Shown: positions 41,024 to 50,654 of the stretch, in pieces | How the letters are laid out: every line of letters begins with the position of its first letter | Position numbering within the stretch: the stretch's first letter is position 1 | Source of the DNA: an uncultured Pelagibacteraceae bacterium | GTDB taxonomy: Bacteria; Pseudomonadota; Alphaproteobacteria; Pelagibacterales; Pelagibacteraceae | Length of the DNA stretch: 64,000 nucleotides | NCBI GenBank assembly: GCA_902610655.1 | Contig: CACLWL010000003.1 | Coordinates: 1 to 64,000, forward strand | Direction: 5' to 3' | Position numbers and translations under genes: made by a program | Notes under the pieces: model-generated | Databases searched by the model: none | What the model was told of the DNA's origin: nothing | What the model saw: the letters and a program-made list of their open reading frames with translations, nothing else

Positions 41024-41659
41024 AATATCGTTGATAATCTTATATTAATAAATAAAGAAATAAGCGCAATAAATTCTGATACAAAAATCATTGCTGTATC
41101 AAAGACATTTCCAATTGAACATATTCAACCAGTCATTGACCATGGTCATTTACACTTTGGTGAAAACAAAGTTCAAGAAGCTGCTGAAAAATGGGCTAAA
41201 GTAAAAGAAAAAAACAGCTCCTTAAAAATTCATTTGATAGGAAAACTTCAAACGAATAAGGTTAAATTCTGCTTACCTCTTTTTGATTACATTCATTCAC
41301 TGGATAATATTAGACTTGCAGAAAAAATAGCAAATGAGCAAGTAAAAAAAAAATTTAAACCAAAAATATTTATCCAAGTCAATATTGGAGATGAGGATCA
41401 AAAAAATGGTATTGCATTACATGAGCTGGACAGTTTTTATGAGAGTGTAAAGAATTTAGATTTAGACATTATTGGATTTATGTGTATCCCACCTTTTGTA
41501 GATGATACTGAAGTTTATTTTGAGAAAATGGTTCAACTTAAAAATAAGACAAATTTAAAAGATTTAAGTATGGGAATGTCTAATGACTATCTAAAAGCTG
41601 TTAAAAATTCATCAACGTATGTAAGGATTGGTTCAAAAATTTTTGGTGAAAGAGGTTAA
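41018..41659 (+). CDS. YggS-family PLP homeostasis protein
   Basis: IAVSKTFP, HFGENKVQEA, HLIGKLQTNK, LSMGMSNDY. Confidence 0.96.
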   Translation: MHNIVDNLILINKEISAINSDTKIIAVSKTFPIEHIQPVIDHGHLHFGENKVQEAAEKWAKVKEKNSSLKIHLIGKLQTNKVKFCLPLFDYIHSLDNIRLAEKIANEQVKKKFKPKIFIQVNIGDEDQKNGIALHELDSFYESVKNLDLDIIGFMCIPPFVDDTEVYFEKMVQLKNKTNLKDLSMGMSNDYLKAVKNSSTYVRIGSKIFGERG

Positions 41660-42147
41660 TATATTTTAATTTTAGTTTTTTTATCAATTAGTTTAAGTAG
41701 AATTAAGAGATCTTGCTTGCCCAAAGCAATACATCCCGCTGTACCTTTTAAGTTTTTCGTTAAGTGTAAAAATATTGCGCTTCCTTTAAAAGGTATGGGT
41801 TTTTTAAAATTATAATTAATTACAACAAAAATATCATATTTGTTATCTTTTCTATATAATCTTTCACACCTTAATCTTTCACTTATCTTTACTAAAGAAT
41901 TATATCTTTTACTAAGAGGATCGTTACACCATCCCATGTCTCTATTAATTTTTTGTAAACTCAATTTTGTTTGAATATTTTGAATTCTATCAGATCTATA
42001 AAAAACAGTTTTTAAACTGAAAACTCCTTGTGGTGTACATAAGTCTCCTTCTTTTTTCTTACTAGAGATTCCTTTTTTTCCTACTGCGCATTGGAAAATA
42101 AAATCATCGAAAATTAAAGTATCTTTATTTTTAACTTTTATTAGCAT
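41656..42147 (-). CDS. L,D-transpeptidase (YkuD-like) family protein
   Basis: TPQGVFSL...IFLHL...GTAGCIALG catalytic His/Cys motif. Confidence 0.85.
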   Translation of the reverse strand: MLIKVKNKDTLIFDDFIFQCAVGKKGISSKKKEGDLCTPQGVFSLKTVFYRSDRIQNIQTKLSLQKINRDMGWCNDPLSKRYNSLVKISERLRCERLYRKDNKYDIFVVINYNFKKPIPFKGSAIFLHLTKNLKGTAGCIALGKQDLLILLKLIDKKTKIKIY

Positions 42148-42158
42148 AAGTTAACCAA

Positions 42159-42737
42159 ATGAGTAAATCAGCTGTTTATATATATAATTATAAAGTTTTA
42201 TATAATATTATTTTCGAGATTAAAAACTTTTTTAACTTTGATTTATTCTATAATGAAAGTGAAAAATCTATCTTTGAAGAGCAAAAAAAGAGAGGTGATA
42301 ATAATTTTATTATAATAACCCATCAAAAATTAAAAAATAATTCTATAAACAATAAACAAATAATTACAGTAGAAAATTACCCTTTAAACCTTCTGAGTTT
42401 GATTGAAAAAATTAATTCAAATTTATTAACGCAACAGTATAATTTTCAGTCAAATATTAATATAGGTGACTATTTATTAGATTTAAATTCAAGAATTATA
42501 TCATTAAAGAATAATAAACTTAAACTTACGGAAAGGGAGATCCAAATTATACTATTTTTAAAAAAACAAAAACAGCCTTCAAATATAAACATACTGCAAA
42601 AAGAAGTTTGGGGTTACGCAGAAGAGTCCGAGACACATACTGTAGAGACCCATATTTATAGGTTGAGAAAAAAAATAAAAAAAAATTTTGATGATCAAAG
42701 CTTCATAAAAAGTGATAAAAAAGGTTATTTCATATAG
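42159..42737 (+). CDS. OmpR/PhoB-type winged-helix DNA-binding protein with degenerate receiver domain
   Basis: C-terminal LTEREIQIILFL...LQKEVWGYAEESETHTVETHIYRLRKKI; N-terminal half lacks clear phospho-acceptor context. Confidence 0.85.
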   Translation: MSKSAVYIYNYKVLYNIIFEIKNFFNFDLFYNESEKSIFEEQKKRGDNNFIIITHQKLKNNSINNKQIITVENYPLNLLSLIEKINSNLLTQQYNFQSNINIGDYLLDLNSRIISLKNNKLKLTEREIQIILFLKKQKQPSNINILQKEVWGYAEESETHTVETHIYRLRKKIKKNFDDQSFIKSDKKGYFI

Positions 42738-42844
42738 TGAAAAAAAAAAATTCAATCGCCAAGGATCTAATGAAACCCAAATATAAACCAAGAGTCATGA
42801 AGCCTAAAAAAGGTAAGGGAAGTTTTAAAAGAAAGAAAAAATAA
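42737..42844 (+). CDS. arfA: ArfA-like alternative ribosome-rescue factor (35 aa, GTG start; not in ORF track)
   Basis: VKKKNSIAKDLMKPKYKPRVMKPKKGKGSFKRKKK; matches the RV-x-KGKGS[YF]xRK signature of ArfA; GTG overlaps the TAG stop of the upstream gene by 1 nt. Confidence 0.7.
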   Translation: MKKKNSIAKDLMKPKYKPRVMKPKKGKGSFKRKKK

Positions 42845-42847
42845 TTT

Positions 42848-43777
42848 TTAAAGTCTAGCACCAATTTGTTGAATAACTTTAGAGGACATTTCAGTTCCTT
42901 TATCTAAACTCTCTTTTAGAGACATATTATTTACATTCCCGTGTAAAAAGCCTGCTGCAAAAAGATCTCCAGCACCAGTTAAATCAACAATTTTGAGCCC
43001 TTGTTTAATTCCACACTCAATAACTTCGTCTCCATTGATAGCAACAGCGCCTTTTTCACCCCTCGTTAATACAATTATTTTACCAAGAGATTTTGAAAAA
43101 TTTATTACTTCATTAAAAGACTTTGCATCTATTAATGACATGATCTCTTGTTCATTAGCGAATGTTATGTCTAATTTATTTTTAACTAATTCTAAAAAAT
43201 GAGGTTTGTGTCTGTCAACACAAAATTGGTCAGATAATGACATTGCTACTTTATTAGCACTTTGAATTGCTTTTTCAAAAGCTCTTTTTGGATCTCCTTC
43301 ATCCCAAAGATATCCCTCTAAAAGTATCGTTTCACTTTGTTTAATTGCATCTGAACTCACATCGTTTTCATTTATTTTACCTGCAGTTCCTAAAAAAGTG
43401 CACATTGTTCTCTCAGAGTCTGGGGTAACTAGGATTAAGCACGTTCCTGTAGGTAACTCTTCTTTTTTCTTTGAGTAAAAATATTTAACATTTTCTTGTT
43501 TTAAACCATCTTCATATTTACTACCAAGATTATCATCATTTACTTTACCTATAAACCCTACTTCATTTCCAAGTTGTGACAATCCAACAATAGAATTTGC
43601 CACTGATCCGCCTGAAACAGTTTTTTCTATTTTAAGATTAGATAATAATTCTTTAAACTCTTTATCATCAAAAATTAATTTCATAGTGCTTTTTGTAAGA
43701 TTATTTTTAGTTATAAAATCGTCTTCTACTTTGCAAATCACATCTACAATTGCGTTTCCAATCCCTAATATTTTCAT
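42848..43777 (-). CDS. PfkB family carbohydrate/adenosine kinase
   Basis: GGSVANSIVGLSQLG; DLTGAGDLFAAGFL. Confidence 0.95.
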   Translation of the reverse strand: MKILGIGNAIVDVICKVEDDFITKNNLTKSTMKLIFDDKEFKELLSNLKIEKTVSGGSVANSIVGLSQLGNEVGFIGKVNDDNLGSKYEDGLKQENVKYFYSKKKEELPTGTCLILVTPDSERTMCTFLGTAGKINENDVSSDAIKQSETILLEGYLWDEGDPKRAFEKAIQSANKVAMSLSDQFCVDRHKPHFLELVKNKLDITFANEQEIMSLIDAKSFNEVINFSKSLGKIIVLTRGEKGAVAINGDEVIECGIKQGLKIVDLTGAGDLFAAGFLHGNVNNMSLKESLDKGTEMSSKVIQQIGARL

Positions 43778-43780
43778 TTT

Positions 43781-44434
43781 TTATGCTTTCTTAGTTATAA
43801 GTGGTTTTTTTCTTGCAGGATAACAAGTAGTACAGATTTTACAAGATAAACCATAGCATTTTCTTGCCTTGCAGTATTCTCTTCCATAGTAAATAATTTG
43901 AAGATGTAATTTATTCCAATATTTTTTAGGAAAAAGTCTTTTGAGATCTTCCTCAGTTTGAACTACATTCTTTCCATTGGTTAAGCCCCATCTTTGTGCA
44001 AGCCTGTGTATATGTGTGTCGACTGGAAAAGCAGGATAACCAAAACCTTGAGACATCACTACACTTGCTGTTTTGTGTCCAACTCCAGGCAATTCTTCTA
44101 ATTGTTCAAAAGTCTTTGGAACTTTTCCATTATATTTTTCAACTAAAGTTCTTGATAAATTATAAACACTTTTTGCTTTAATTCTAAAAATTCCAATACG
44201 CTTTATAAGTTTCTCTATTTTTTTTTTTCCCAGTTTTACAAAATGTTCAGGCTTATTATATTTAGGATATATATTTTTAGTAACATTATTTACATTTACA
44301 TCTGTACATTGAGCAGACAAAAGAACAGAAATTAAAAGTGTAAAAATATTTCTATGCTTAAGAGGTATTGGAGTTTTGGGGTATATTTTATTTAAAGTTT
44401 TAAGAATAATTTTTACTCTTTGCTCTTCGCTCAT
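43781..44434 (-). CDS. nth: Endonuclease III
   Basis: LLSAQCTDVNVNNVT; LPGVGHKTASVVMSQ; Cys-rich C-terminus. Confidence 0.96.
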   Translation of the reverse strand: MSEEQRVKIILKTLNKIYPKTPIPLKHRNIFTLLISVLLSAQCTDVNVNNVTKNIYPKYNKPEHFVKLGKKKIEKLIKRIGIFRIKAKSVYNLSRTLVEKYNGKVPKTFEQLEELPGVGHKTASVVMSQGFGYPAFPVDTHIHRLAQRWGLTNGKNVVQTEEDLKRLFPKKYWNKLHLQIIYYGREYCKARKCYGLSCKICTTCYPARKKPLITKKA

Positions 44435-45207
44435 TTAAAGTTTAAAACATCTCGCATCGAATATAAACCAGGCTTTTTTTTCATTAACCATTTTCCTGCT
44501 GTCAATGCTCCCTCACTATACAAAGCCCTATCAAATGCTTCATGATTTAAAGTTATTATCTCCTTACCACTTGAGAAAGTAACCTCATGTTCTCCGATCA
44601 CTTCACCTTTTCTTAACGAGTTAAAGTTAATCTTTTTTCCATAAGGGAAAGATTTTTTATTCAAATACTTTTTTCCAATCAATTTATAAAAATCCTTTTT
44701 TTTTCCTACAGCAATACCTTTTCCTATCATCAAGGCTGTACCTGAAGGATGATCTTTTTTGTGCTTATGATGGATTTCAAAAACTTTGCTCAAAAATTTA
44801 TTTCCTAGAGATTTTGAAGTAATTTCTGTTAAATACATAAGCAAATTTATTCCTAAACTCATATTTCCAGCTTTAAGAATAGGTATTTTTCTTGAATATT
44901 TTTTTATTAAATCTTCCTCTTTCTTTGAAAATCCAGTTGTTCCAATTACTACTTTTTTTTTAAGTTTTAATGATATTTTTAGAATTTCAAAAGTACATTT
45001 AGGAACTGCGAAATCTATAATTAAATCAACCTTTTTGAGCGCTTCTATTGAATTAAGGCTTGGTTTTACTCCATAAATTTTTTTATTAATAATTTTATTT
45101 TCAGTAATTGCTAGGATTTTGAAATTTTTATCGGATTTTGCAGATTTAATGATCTGTTGACCCATTCTTCCCATACACCCAGTGATAGCTAAATTTATTT
45201 TTTTCAT
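44431..45207 (-). CDS. dapB: 4-hydroxy-tetrahydrodipicolinate reductase
   Basis: ITGCMGRMGQQI; EIHHKHKKDHPSGTA. Confidence 0.98.
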   Translation of the reverse strand: MKKINLAITGCMGRMGQQIIKSAKSDKNFKILAITENKIINKKIYGVKPSLNSIEALKKVDLIIDFAVPKCTFEILKISLKLKKKVVIGTTGFSKKEEDLIKKYSRKIPILKAGNMSLGINLLMYLTEITSKSLGNKFLSKVFEIHHKHKKDHPSGTALMIGKGIAVGKKKDFYKLIGKKYLNKKSFPYGKKINFNSLRKGEVIGEHEVTFSSGKEIITLNHEAFDRALYSEGALTAGKWLMKKKPGLYSMRDVLNFK

Positions 45208-45375
45208 TTAATAGATAAAATATAAAGTTATCATAACAACTAAAACAATTATAGTCCAAATAGATATATTCTTCAAAAATATCTTAAAATTAGAATTAGA
45301 TGAAAGAAAACTTGGAAGTACTAATATAAGCACTAACATTAATGCGATTGCAGGTACTATTTGTTCCAAATTCAT
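45208..45375 (-). CDS. Small two-TM membrane protein (55 aa; not in ORF track)
   Basis: Reverse-strand MNLEQIVPAIALMLVLILVLPSFLSSNSNFKIFLKNISIWTIIVLVVMITLYFIY*, directly abutting dapB start. Confidence 0.6.
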   Translation of the reverse strand: MNLEQIVPAIALMLVLILVLPSFLSSNSNFKIFLKNISIWTIIVLVVMITLYFIY

Positions 45376-45377
45376 AA

Positions 45378-46229
45378 TTATATATCTTTAAAATTTGATA
45401 TATTCTTTTTATGAATTAAGAAGAAGTTTTTTGATCTATCATTTAAATTTTTTGCAATTTTACTAATATTTTTTACCTGATTGAAGTTTTCATCAAAGAA
45501 CAAGTAACTCATATCTTTTTTTATAAAGTTAATAAGTATTTTTGAAGAATAGCCAAATTCTTTATAAAGATATGGTGCAAACTCAAAATAAATCACTGGT
45601 TTATATTTATTTATTATTTTTTTTCCACTTCTAAGTACATCTATTTCATAACCATCAACATCAATTTTTATCAAATCTATTTTTCTTTTTTGTTTTTTTA
45701 TTAATTCAGAAAGAGATTGTATTTTATTTGATGCTTGTTTTAGAATTCCACGATGAACTTTATGTTTTTTGGAGCCTGGTGAAAAATTCCAAGATGAATG
45801 TATGAAATTAATTTTTTTTTTTTTTATTTGAAATAAAACTATTATAAATTTTTATTCTTTTTTTTAAAGTCAGGATTTAAATTCAAGTTTTTTTTTCAAC
45901 TTTGAAAATGCATAATATGTTGGCTCAACTGAAATTATAGTAGAAGAGTGAAATAATTTTGCTAAAGGCAAACTAACAGATCCAATATTTGCGCCTATAT
46001 CGACTATAGTATTTTTTTTTTTAGGATTTATATAATTTTTAATTTTAAAAAGATTTTTTTCATTTTTAATCCCTAAAAAAATTCCAAGATCAATTCCTTC
46101 TTTTAAATCTATTTCGTACTTGATATTTTTCCTTTCTATTAATCTTTTTTTATTACCTAAAAAAAATATTAAAATTTTACTAATTAGAGAACCAATTATA
46201 AACTTTGACTTTGTTGAAAGACTAAACAT
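45378..46229 (-). pseudogene. FkbM family methyltransferase, frameshifted
   Basis: N-terminal fragment 45870-46229 (VDIGANIGSVSLPLAKLF) and C-terminal fragment 45378-45674 (IKIDVDGYEIDVLRSGKKII); intervening residues recoverable only by changing frame at A-tracts. Confidence 0.85.
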
Positions 46230-46259
46230 AATATAAAAATTTATTATGCTTTAATGAGA

Positions 46260-47384
46260 TTAACTTTTCCAGAAACTTTTAGCTTTTTGGAAGAATTTTT
46301 TAATACTTGGATTAGATTTTTCGTTTTCTATTTCCCTGAATTTTTCTAATAATTCTTTTTGTTCTTTATTCAACGATATTGGAACTTCAGTATTTACTTG
46401 AATATAAAGATCACCCATTTCACCACCTCTCATATAAGGCATACCTTTGCCTCTCAGTCTAAACTGTTTTCCAGTTTGAGTTCCAGATGGAATTTTAATT
46501 TTTGCCTTTCCCCCATCTATTGTTGGTATTTCGATTGACGTACCTAAAGCTGCATCTGCAATTGAAATTGGACACTCAAAAAATAAATTTTCATCAGATC
46601 TTTTAAATAAATCGTGGGAATAAACATTTATAAATAAGTATAAGTCCCCATTACCTCCTCCCCTAGAGCCAGCTTCACCTTTTCCTGATAATCTTATTCT
46701 AGTTCCATCATCAACACCTTTAGGAATAGTTACTGATAATTTTTTAGATGACTGCTTTTTTCCTTGTCCTCCACAGCTAGAACATGGGTTTGTAATTTGC
46801 TCACCTGATCCTGAACATTGGGGGCAAGTTTGTTGAACTGTAAAAAATCCTTGGCTTGATCTTACTTGACCATGACCCCCGCACATTGTGCAAGAACCAA
46901 CATCATGTCCTGGTTTAGAACCGCTGCCTTTGCAAGTGTCACATTTTTCTGATGAAGAAAATTTTATATCTTGTTTTTTTCCAGTAAAAGCTTCTTCTAG
47001 GGTAATTGATAAATCATATCTTAAGTCGGAACCTCTGTTATTAGATTTTCGTGATCTTCTTCCTCCACCAAATCCTTCTCCAAAAAAATCCTCAAAAATA
47101 TCTGAAAAGTTACCCGAAAAATCAAAGTTACCAAACCCTCCTCTACCTCCTCCACCATTTTCAAACGCAGCGTGCCCAAAGTTATCGTAATTTTGTTTTC
47201 TCTCTGAGTTCGAAAGAATATGATAGGCTTCTGAGGCTTCTTTAAATTTGTCCTCAGAGGCTTTGTCACCCTTGTTTTTGTCAGGATGATATTTTACAGC
47301 TAGTTTTCTATAAGCAGATTTAATTTGATCTGGAGTAGCTTCCTTATTAATACCTAGAACATCATAATAATCTCTTTTTGCCAT
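46260..47384 (-). CDS. dnaJ: Chaperone DnaJ
   Basis: YYDVLGINKEATPDQIKSAYRKLAVKYHPDKN; four CxxCxGxG zinc motifs. Confidence 0.99.
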   Translation of the reverse strand: MAKRDYYDVLGINKEATPDQIKSAYRKLAVKYHPDKNKGDKASEDKFKEASEAYHILSNSERKQNYDNFGHAAFENGGGGRGGFGNFDFSGNFSDIFEDFFGEGFGGGRRSRKSNNRGSDLRYDLSITLEEAFTGKKQDIKFSSSEKCDTCKGSGSKPGHDVGSCTMCGGHGQVRSSQGFFTVQQTCPQCSGSGEQITNPCSSCGGQGKKQSSKKLSVTIPKGVDDGTRIRLSGKGEAGSRGGGNGDLYLFINVYSHDLFKRSDENLFFECPISIADAALGTSIEIPTIDGGKAKIKIPSGTQTGKQFRLRGKGMPYMRGGEMGDLYIQVNTEVPISLNKEQKELLEKFREIENEKSNPSIKKFFQKAKSFWKS

Positions 47385-47415
47385 AACAATTTAGAGATAA
47401 TCAGTTGATATTTTA

Positions 47416-49338
47416 TTAAGCGCTCTTTTCTTTATTTTCGTCTTTTACTTCTTCAAAGTCTGCATCAACAACGTTATCGTCTTTTTTTCCTTCTTCTTTT
47501 TTATCTTTTGGTGCATCTCCAGGTTTAGCACTCTGTTGAGATTTATAAATTGCTTCACCTAACTTCATTGAAGACTGAACTAAATCTTGGGTTTTCTTTT
47601 TAATATCTTCTATATCTGTGCCTTTTAATGAATTTCTAAGATTAGCTGATGCTGTTTCTATAGCTTTTTTATCAGCATCTGAAACTTTAGCTCCATGTTC
47701 TTTCAAATTTTTCTCAGTAGAATGTAAAAGTGTATCGGCCTGGTTCCTTGCATCAACCGACTCTCTTTTTTTCTTATCCGCTTCTTTATTTGCTTCGGCT
47801 TCTTTAACCATTTTACTTATTTCATCTTCACTAAGTCCACCTGAAGCCTGAATTTGTATCTTTTGTTCTTTACCAGTCCCTTTATCTTTTGCTGAAACAT
47901 TTACAATTCCATTTGCATCAATATCAAAAGTAACTTCAATTTGAGGAACTCCTCTAGGAGCAGGCGCAATACCAACTAGTTCAAAATTTCCTAAAACTTT
48001 GTTATCGGTTGCCATCTCTCTTTCACCCTGTAAAACTCTTATCGATACGGCTGGCTGATTATCATCTGCTGTCGAAAATACTTGGCTTTTCTTTGTTGGT
48101 ATTGTTGTGTTTTTATCAATTAATTTGGTCGAGACACCGCCTAATGTTTCAATTCCTAGTGAGAGTGGAGTAACATCTAGCAACAAGACATCTTTAACAT
48201 CACCCTGTAAAACGCCAGCTTGTATTGCTGCACCCATAGCTACAACTTCATCAGGATTAACTGATTTATTTGGAGCTTTACCAAAAAAATTTTTTACTTC
48301 TTCTATAACTTTAGGCATTCGTGTCATTCCACCAACTAATATAATTTCATCTATTTCATTCGCTGACAAACCAGCATCTTTTAAAGCTGTTTGGCAAGGC
48401 GGAATTGTTCTTGTAATTAAATCTTCAACTAAAGCTTCAAGTTTTGCTCTAGTCATTTTTAAATTAATATGTTTTGGTCCAGTTTTATCAGCTGTGATAA
48501 AAGGTAAATTAATTTCAGTTTGAGTTGCTGAGGAAAGCTCAATTTTCGCCTTTTCCGAAGCTTCCTTTAATCTTTGTAAAGCTAATTTATCAGTTTTTAA
48601 ATCTATTCCATTTTCTTTTTTAAATTCACTAAGAAGATATTCTACAATAGTATTATCAAAATCTTCTCCACCAAGAAAAGTATCACCATTAGTAGACTTA
48701 ACTTCAAATACACCATCACCCAATTCTAAGATTGATACATCGAACGTACCACCCCCCAAATCGTAGACAGCAATTTTTTTATTAGCTTTTTTGTCTAATC
48801 CATATGCTAAAGATGCAGCAGTTGGTTCATTTATAATTCTTAACACCTCCAAACCAGCAATTTTACCTGCATCCTTGGTTGCTTGTCTTTGTGCATCGTT
48901 GAAGTATGCGGGAACGGTAATTACAGCTTTTGAAACTTCTTGTCCTAAATACTTTTCAGCCGTTTCCTTCATTTTTTGTAAAACAAATGCTGAAATTTGA
49001 GATGGGGAATATTTTTGACCCTTAGCTTCAATCCAAGCATCACCCTTCTCAGAATTTATTATTTTAAAAGGAGCTGTTTCGATATCTTTTTTAACTGTTG
49101 CGTCACTAAAATTTCTGCCAATTAATCTTTTAACAGCAAATATTGTATTTTCGGGGTTCGTAACTGCTTGTCTTTTAGCTGGTTGGCCAATTAATTTTTC
49201 GTCCCCATCAGTAAAAGCTACTACTGAAGGTGTTGTTCTTGCTCCTTCAGCATTTTCTAAAACTTTAGCTTGCGTGCCATCCATTATAGCTACACAAGAG
49301 TTTGTTGTTCCTAAATCTATACCTATTACTTTACTCAT
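47416..49338 (-). CDS. dnaK: Chaperone DnaK
   Basis: [17 protein letters not shown]. Confidence 0.99.
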   Translation of the reverse strand: MSKVIGIDLGTTNSCVAIMDGTQAKVLENAEGARTTPSVVAFTDGDEKLIGQPAKRQAVTNPENTIFAVKRLIGRNFSDATVKKDIETAPFKIINSEKGDAWIEAKGQKYSPSQISAFVLQKMKETAEKYLGQEVSKAVITVPAYFNDAQRQATKDAGKIAGLEVLRIINEPTAASLAYGLDKKANKKIAVYDLGGGTFDVSILELGDGVFEVKSTNGDTFLGGEDFDNTIVEYLLSEFKKENGIDLKTDKLALQRLKEASEKAKIELSSATQTEINLPFITADKTGPKHINLKMTRAKLEALVEDLITRTIPPCQTALKDAGLSANEIDEIILVGGMTRMPKVIEEVKNFFGKAPNKSVNPDEVVAMGAAIQAGVLQGDVKDVLLLDVTPLSLGIETLGGVSTKLIDKNTTIPTKKSQVFSTADDNQPAVSIRVLQGEREMATDNKVLGNFELVGIAPAPRGVPQIEVTFDIDANGIVNVSAKDKGTGKEQKIQIQASGGLSEDEISKMVKEAEANKEADKKKRESVDARNQADTLLHSTEKNLKEHGAKVSDADKKAIETASANLRNSLKGTDIEDIKKKTQDLVQSSMKLGEAIYKSQQSAKPGDAPKDKKEEGKKDDNVVDADFEEVKDENKEKSA

Positions 49339-49373
49339 AATTATAATCCTTCATATAAGTGCTATTTTTTTGT

Positions 49374-50015
49374 CTACAAGTTAGTTTTTCCATTATTTTC
49401 TTGATTTTTTTCTCCATTTTTGTCTATTTCATTCTTTTTTTCTGATTTTGATGTCTTTTTAGATACGGCAACCAAGGCAGGTCTTAAAAGCCTATCTTTC
49501 ATCATATAACCTGTTTGAACTTCTTGAACTATTGTTCCTGGTTCTTTATCATCATCTTCAATTTCCAGCATCGCTTGATGAAAATTAGGATCTAGCTTTT
49601 TATTTTTCGTTTCAATCTGCTCAATATTATTTTTTTTAAAAATAGAAATCATATCTTTTTTAATTATATTTAGATGATCAAGGATCTTTTTAAGAAATTC
49701 AGAATCTTTCAATTTTTCATCATTTTCTAAAGACGCTTTAGATCTATCTAAATTATCTAGTAAATTTAGAGACTCCTTTGCAAATGAAAAACCTCCATAC
49801 TCAAATGCGTCATCTTTTTCTTTTTCGTATCTTCGTCTTTGATTTTCCATTTCAGCATACGCTCTTACCAATTTATCTTCCAGCTCTTTTAACTTATCTT
49901 CTGGTGAAATTTTTTCTTTATTATCTTCGTTATTAATATTTTTATCTTTATCAGTATCATTTTCTTTTAAAACCTGATTTTCATTATCTGCTTTATTAAT
50001 ATTTTTTTTATCCAT
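49374..50015 (-). CDS. grpE: Nucleotide exchange factor GrpE
   Basis: RAYAEMENQRRRYEKEKDDA; GYMMKDRLLRPALVAVSK. Confidence 0.97.
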   Translation of the reverse strand: MDKKNINKADNENQVLKENDTDKDKNINNEDNKEKISPEDKLKELEDKLVRAYAEMENQRRRYEKEKDDAFEYGGFSFAKESLNLLDNLDRSKASLENDEKLKDSEFLKKILDHLNIIKKDMISIFKKNNIEQIETKNKKLDPNFHQAMLEIEDDDKEPGTIVQEVQTGYMMKDRLLRPALVAVSKKTSKSEKKNEIDKNGEKNQENNGKTNL

Positions 50016-50051
50016 ACATTGGTATATGGTAAGAAAAATTAAAATTTCCAG

Positions 50052-50654
50052 ATGAAAGTAAAAAAAATTAAAGATTTACTTATAGGTTCAAATAATCCTG
50101 GAAAAGTGCGCGAAATAAAGCGATTATTGTCAAAAAATATCAAGGTTTCATCGATAATCGATTATAAACTTAAAAGTCCAGTTGAAAATGGTAAAACCTT
50201 TTTACAAAACTCATATATTAAATCAAAATATTTCTCTAAAAAAACAGGTAAAATATGTTTAGCAGATGATTCAGGTTTAGAGATAGATATACTTCATAAA
50301 AAACCTGGTATCTACTCAGCAAGGTGGGGAGGAAAAAAAAATAACTTTAATGTAGCAATCGAAAAAGTTTTTAAAGAACTTGGTAAAGTTGATAAAAATT
50401 GGAAAAATAAAAAAATTACCGCAAGGTTTGTTTGTGCTCTTAGTGTTTACGGACCAAAGACAAGAAAAATTCATGCAGTCGCTAAAATTGAAGGGAGAAT
50501 TTCAAATAAAAAAATCGGAAAAAATGGTTTTGGTTATGATCCTATATTTATACCATCAGGAAAAAAGGTTACTTTTGGTCAGATGAAATTTTTCAAAAAA
50601 TTTAAAATGGACCACAGAGCTAAAGCATTCAAAAAGCTCAAAAAACTTCTATAA
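50052..50654 (+). CDS. rdgB: RdgB/HAM1 XTP/dITP pyrophosphatase
   Basis: GSNNPGKVREIKRLL; LADDSGLEIDIL; GFGYDPIFIP. Confidence 0.97.
   Translation: MKVKKIKDLLIGSNNPGKVREIKRLLSKNIKVSSIIDYKLKSPVENGKTFLQNSYIKSKYFSKKTGKICLADDSGLEIDILHKKPGIYSARWGGKKNNFNVAIEKVFKELGKVDKNWKNKKITARFVCALSVYGPKTRKIHAVAKIEGRISNKKIGKNGFGYDPIFIPSGKKVTFGQMKFFKKFKMDHRAKAFKKLKKLL

Noticed and set aside
47021-47269. Overlapping ORFs in dnaJ on both strands
   Set aside because: Arise from the Gly-rich low-complexity linker of DnaJ; not independent genes
48107-48523. Plus-strand ORF (138 aa) opposite dnaK
   Set aside because: Mirror frame of a highly conserved chaperone gene; composition typical of antisense shadow ORFs
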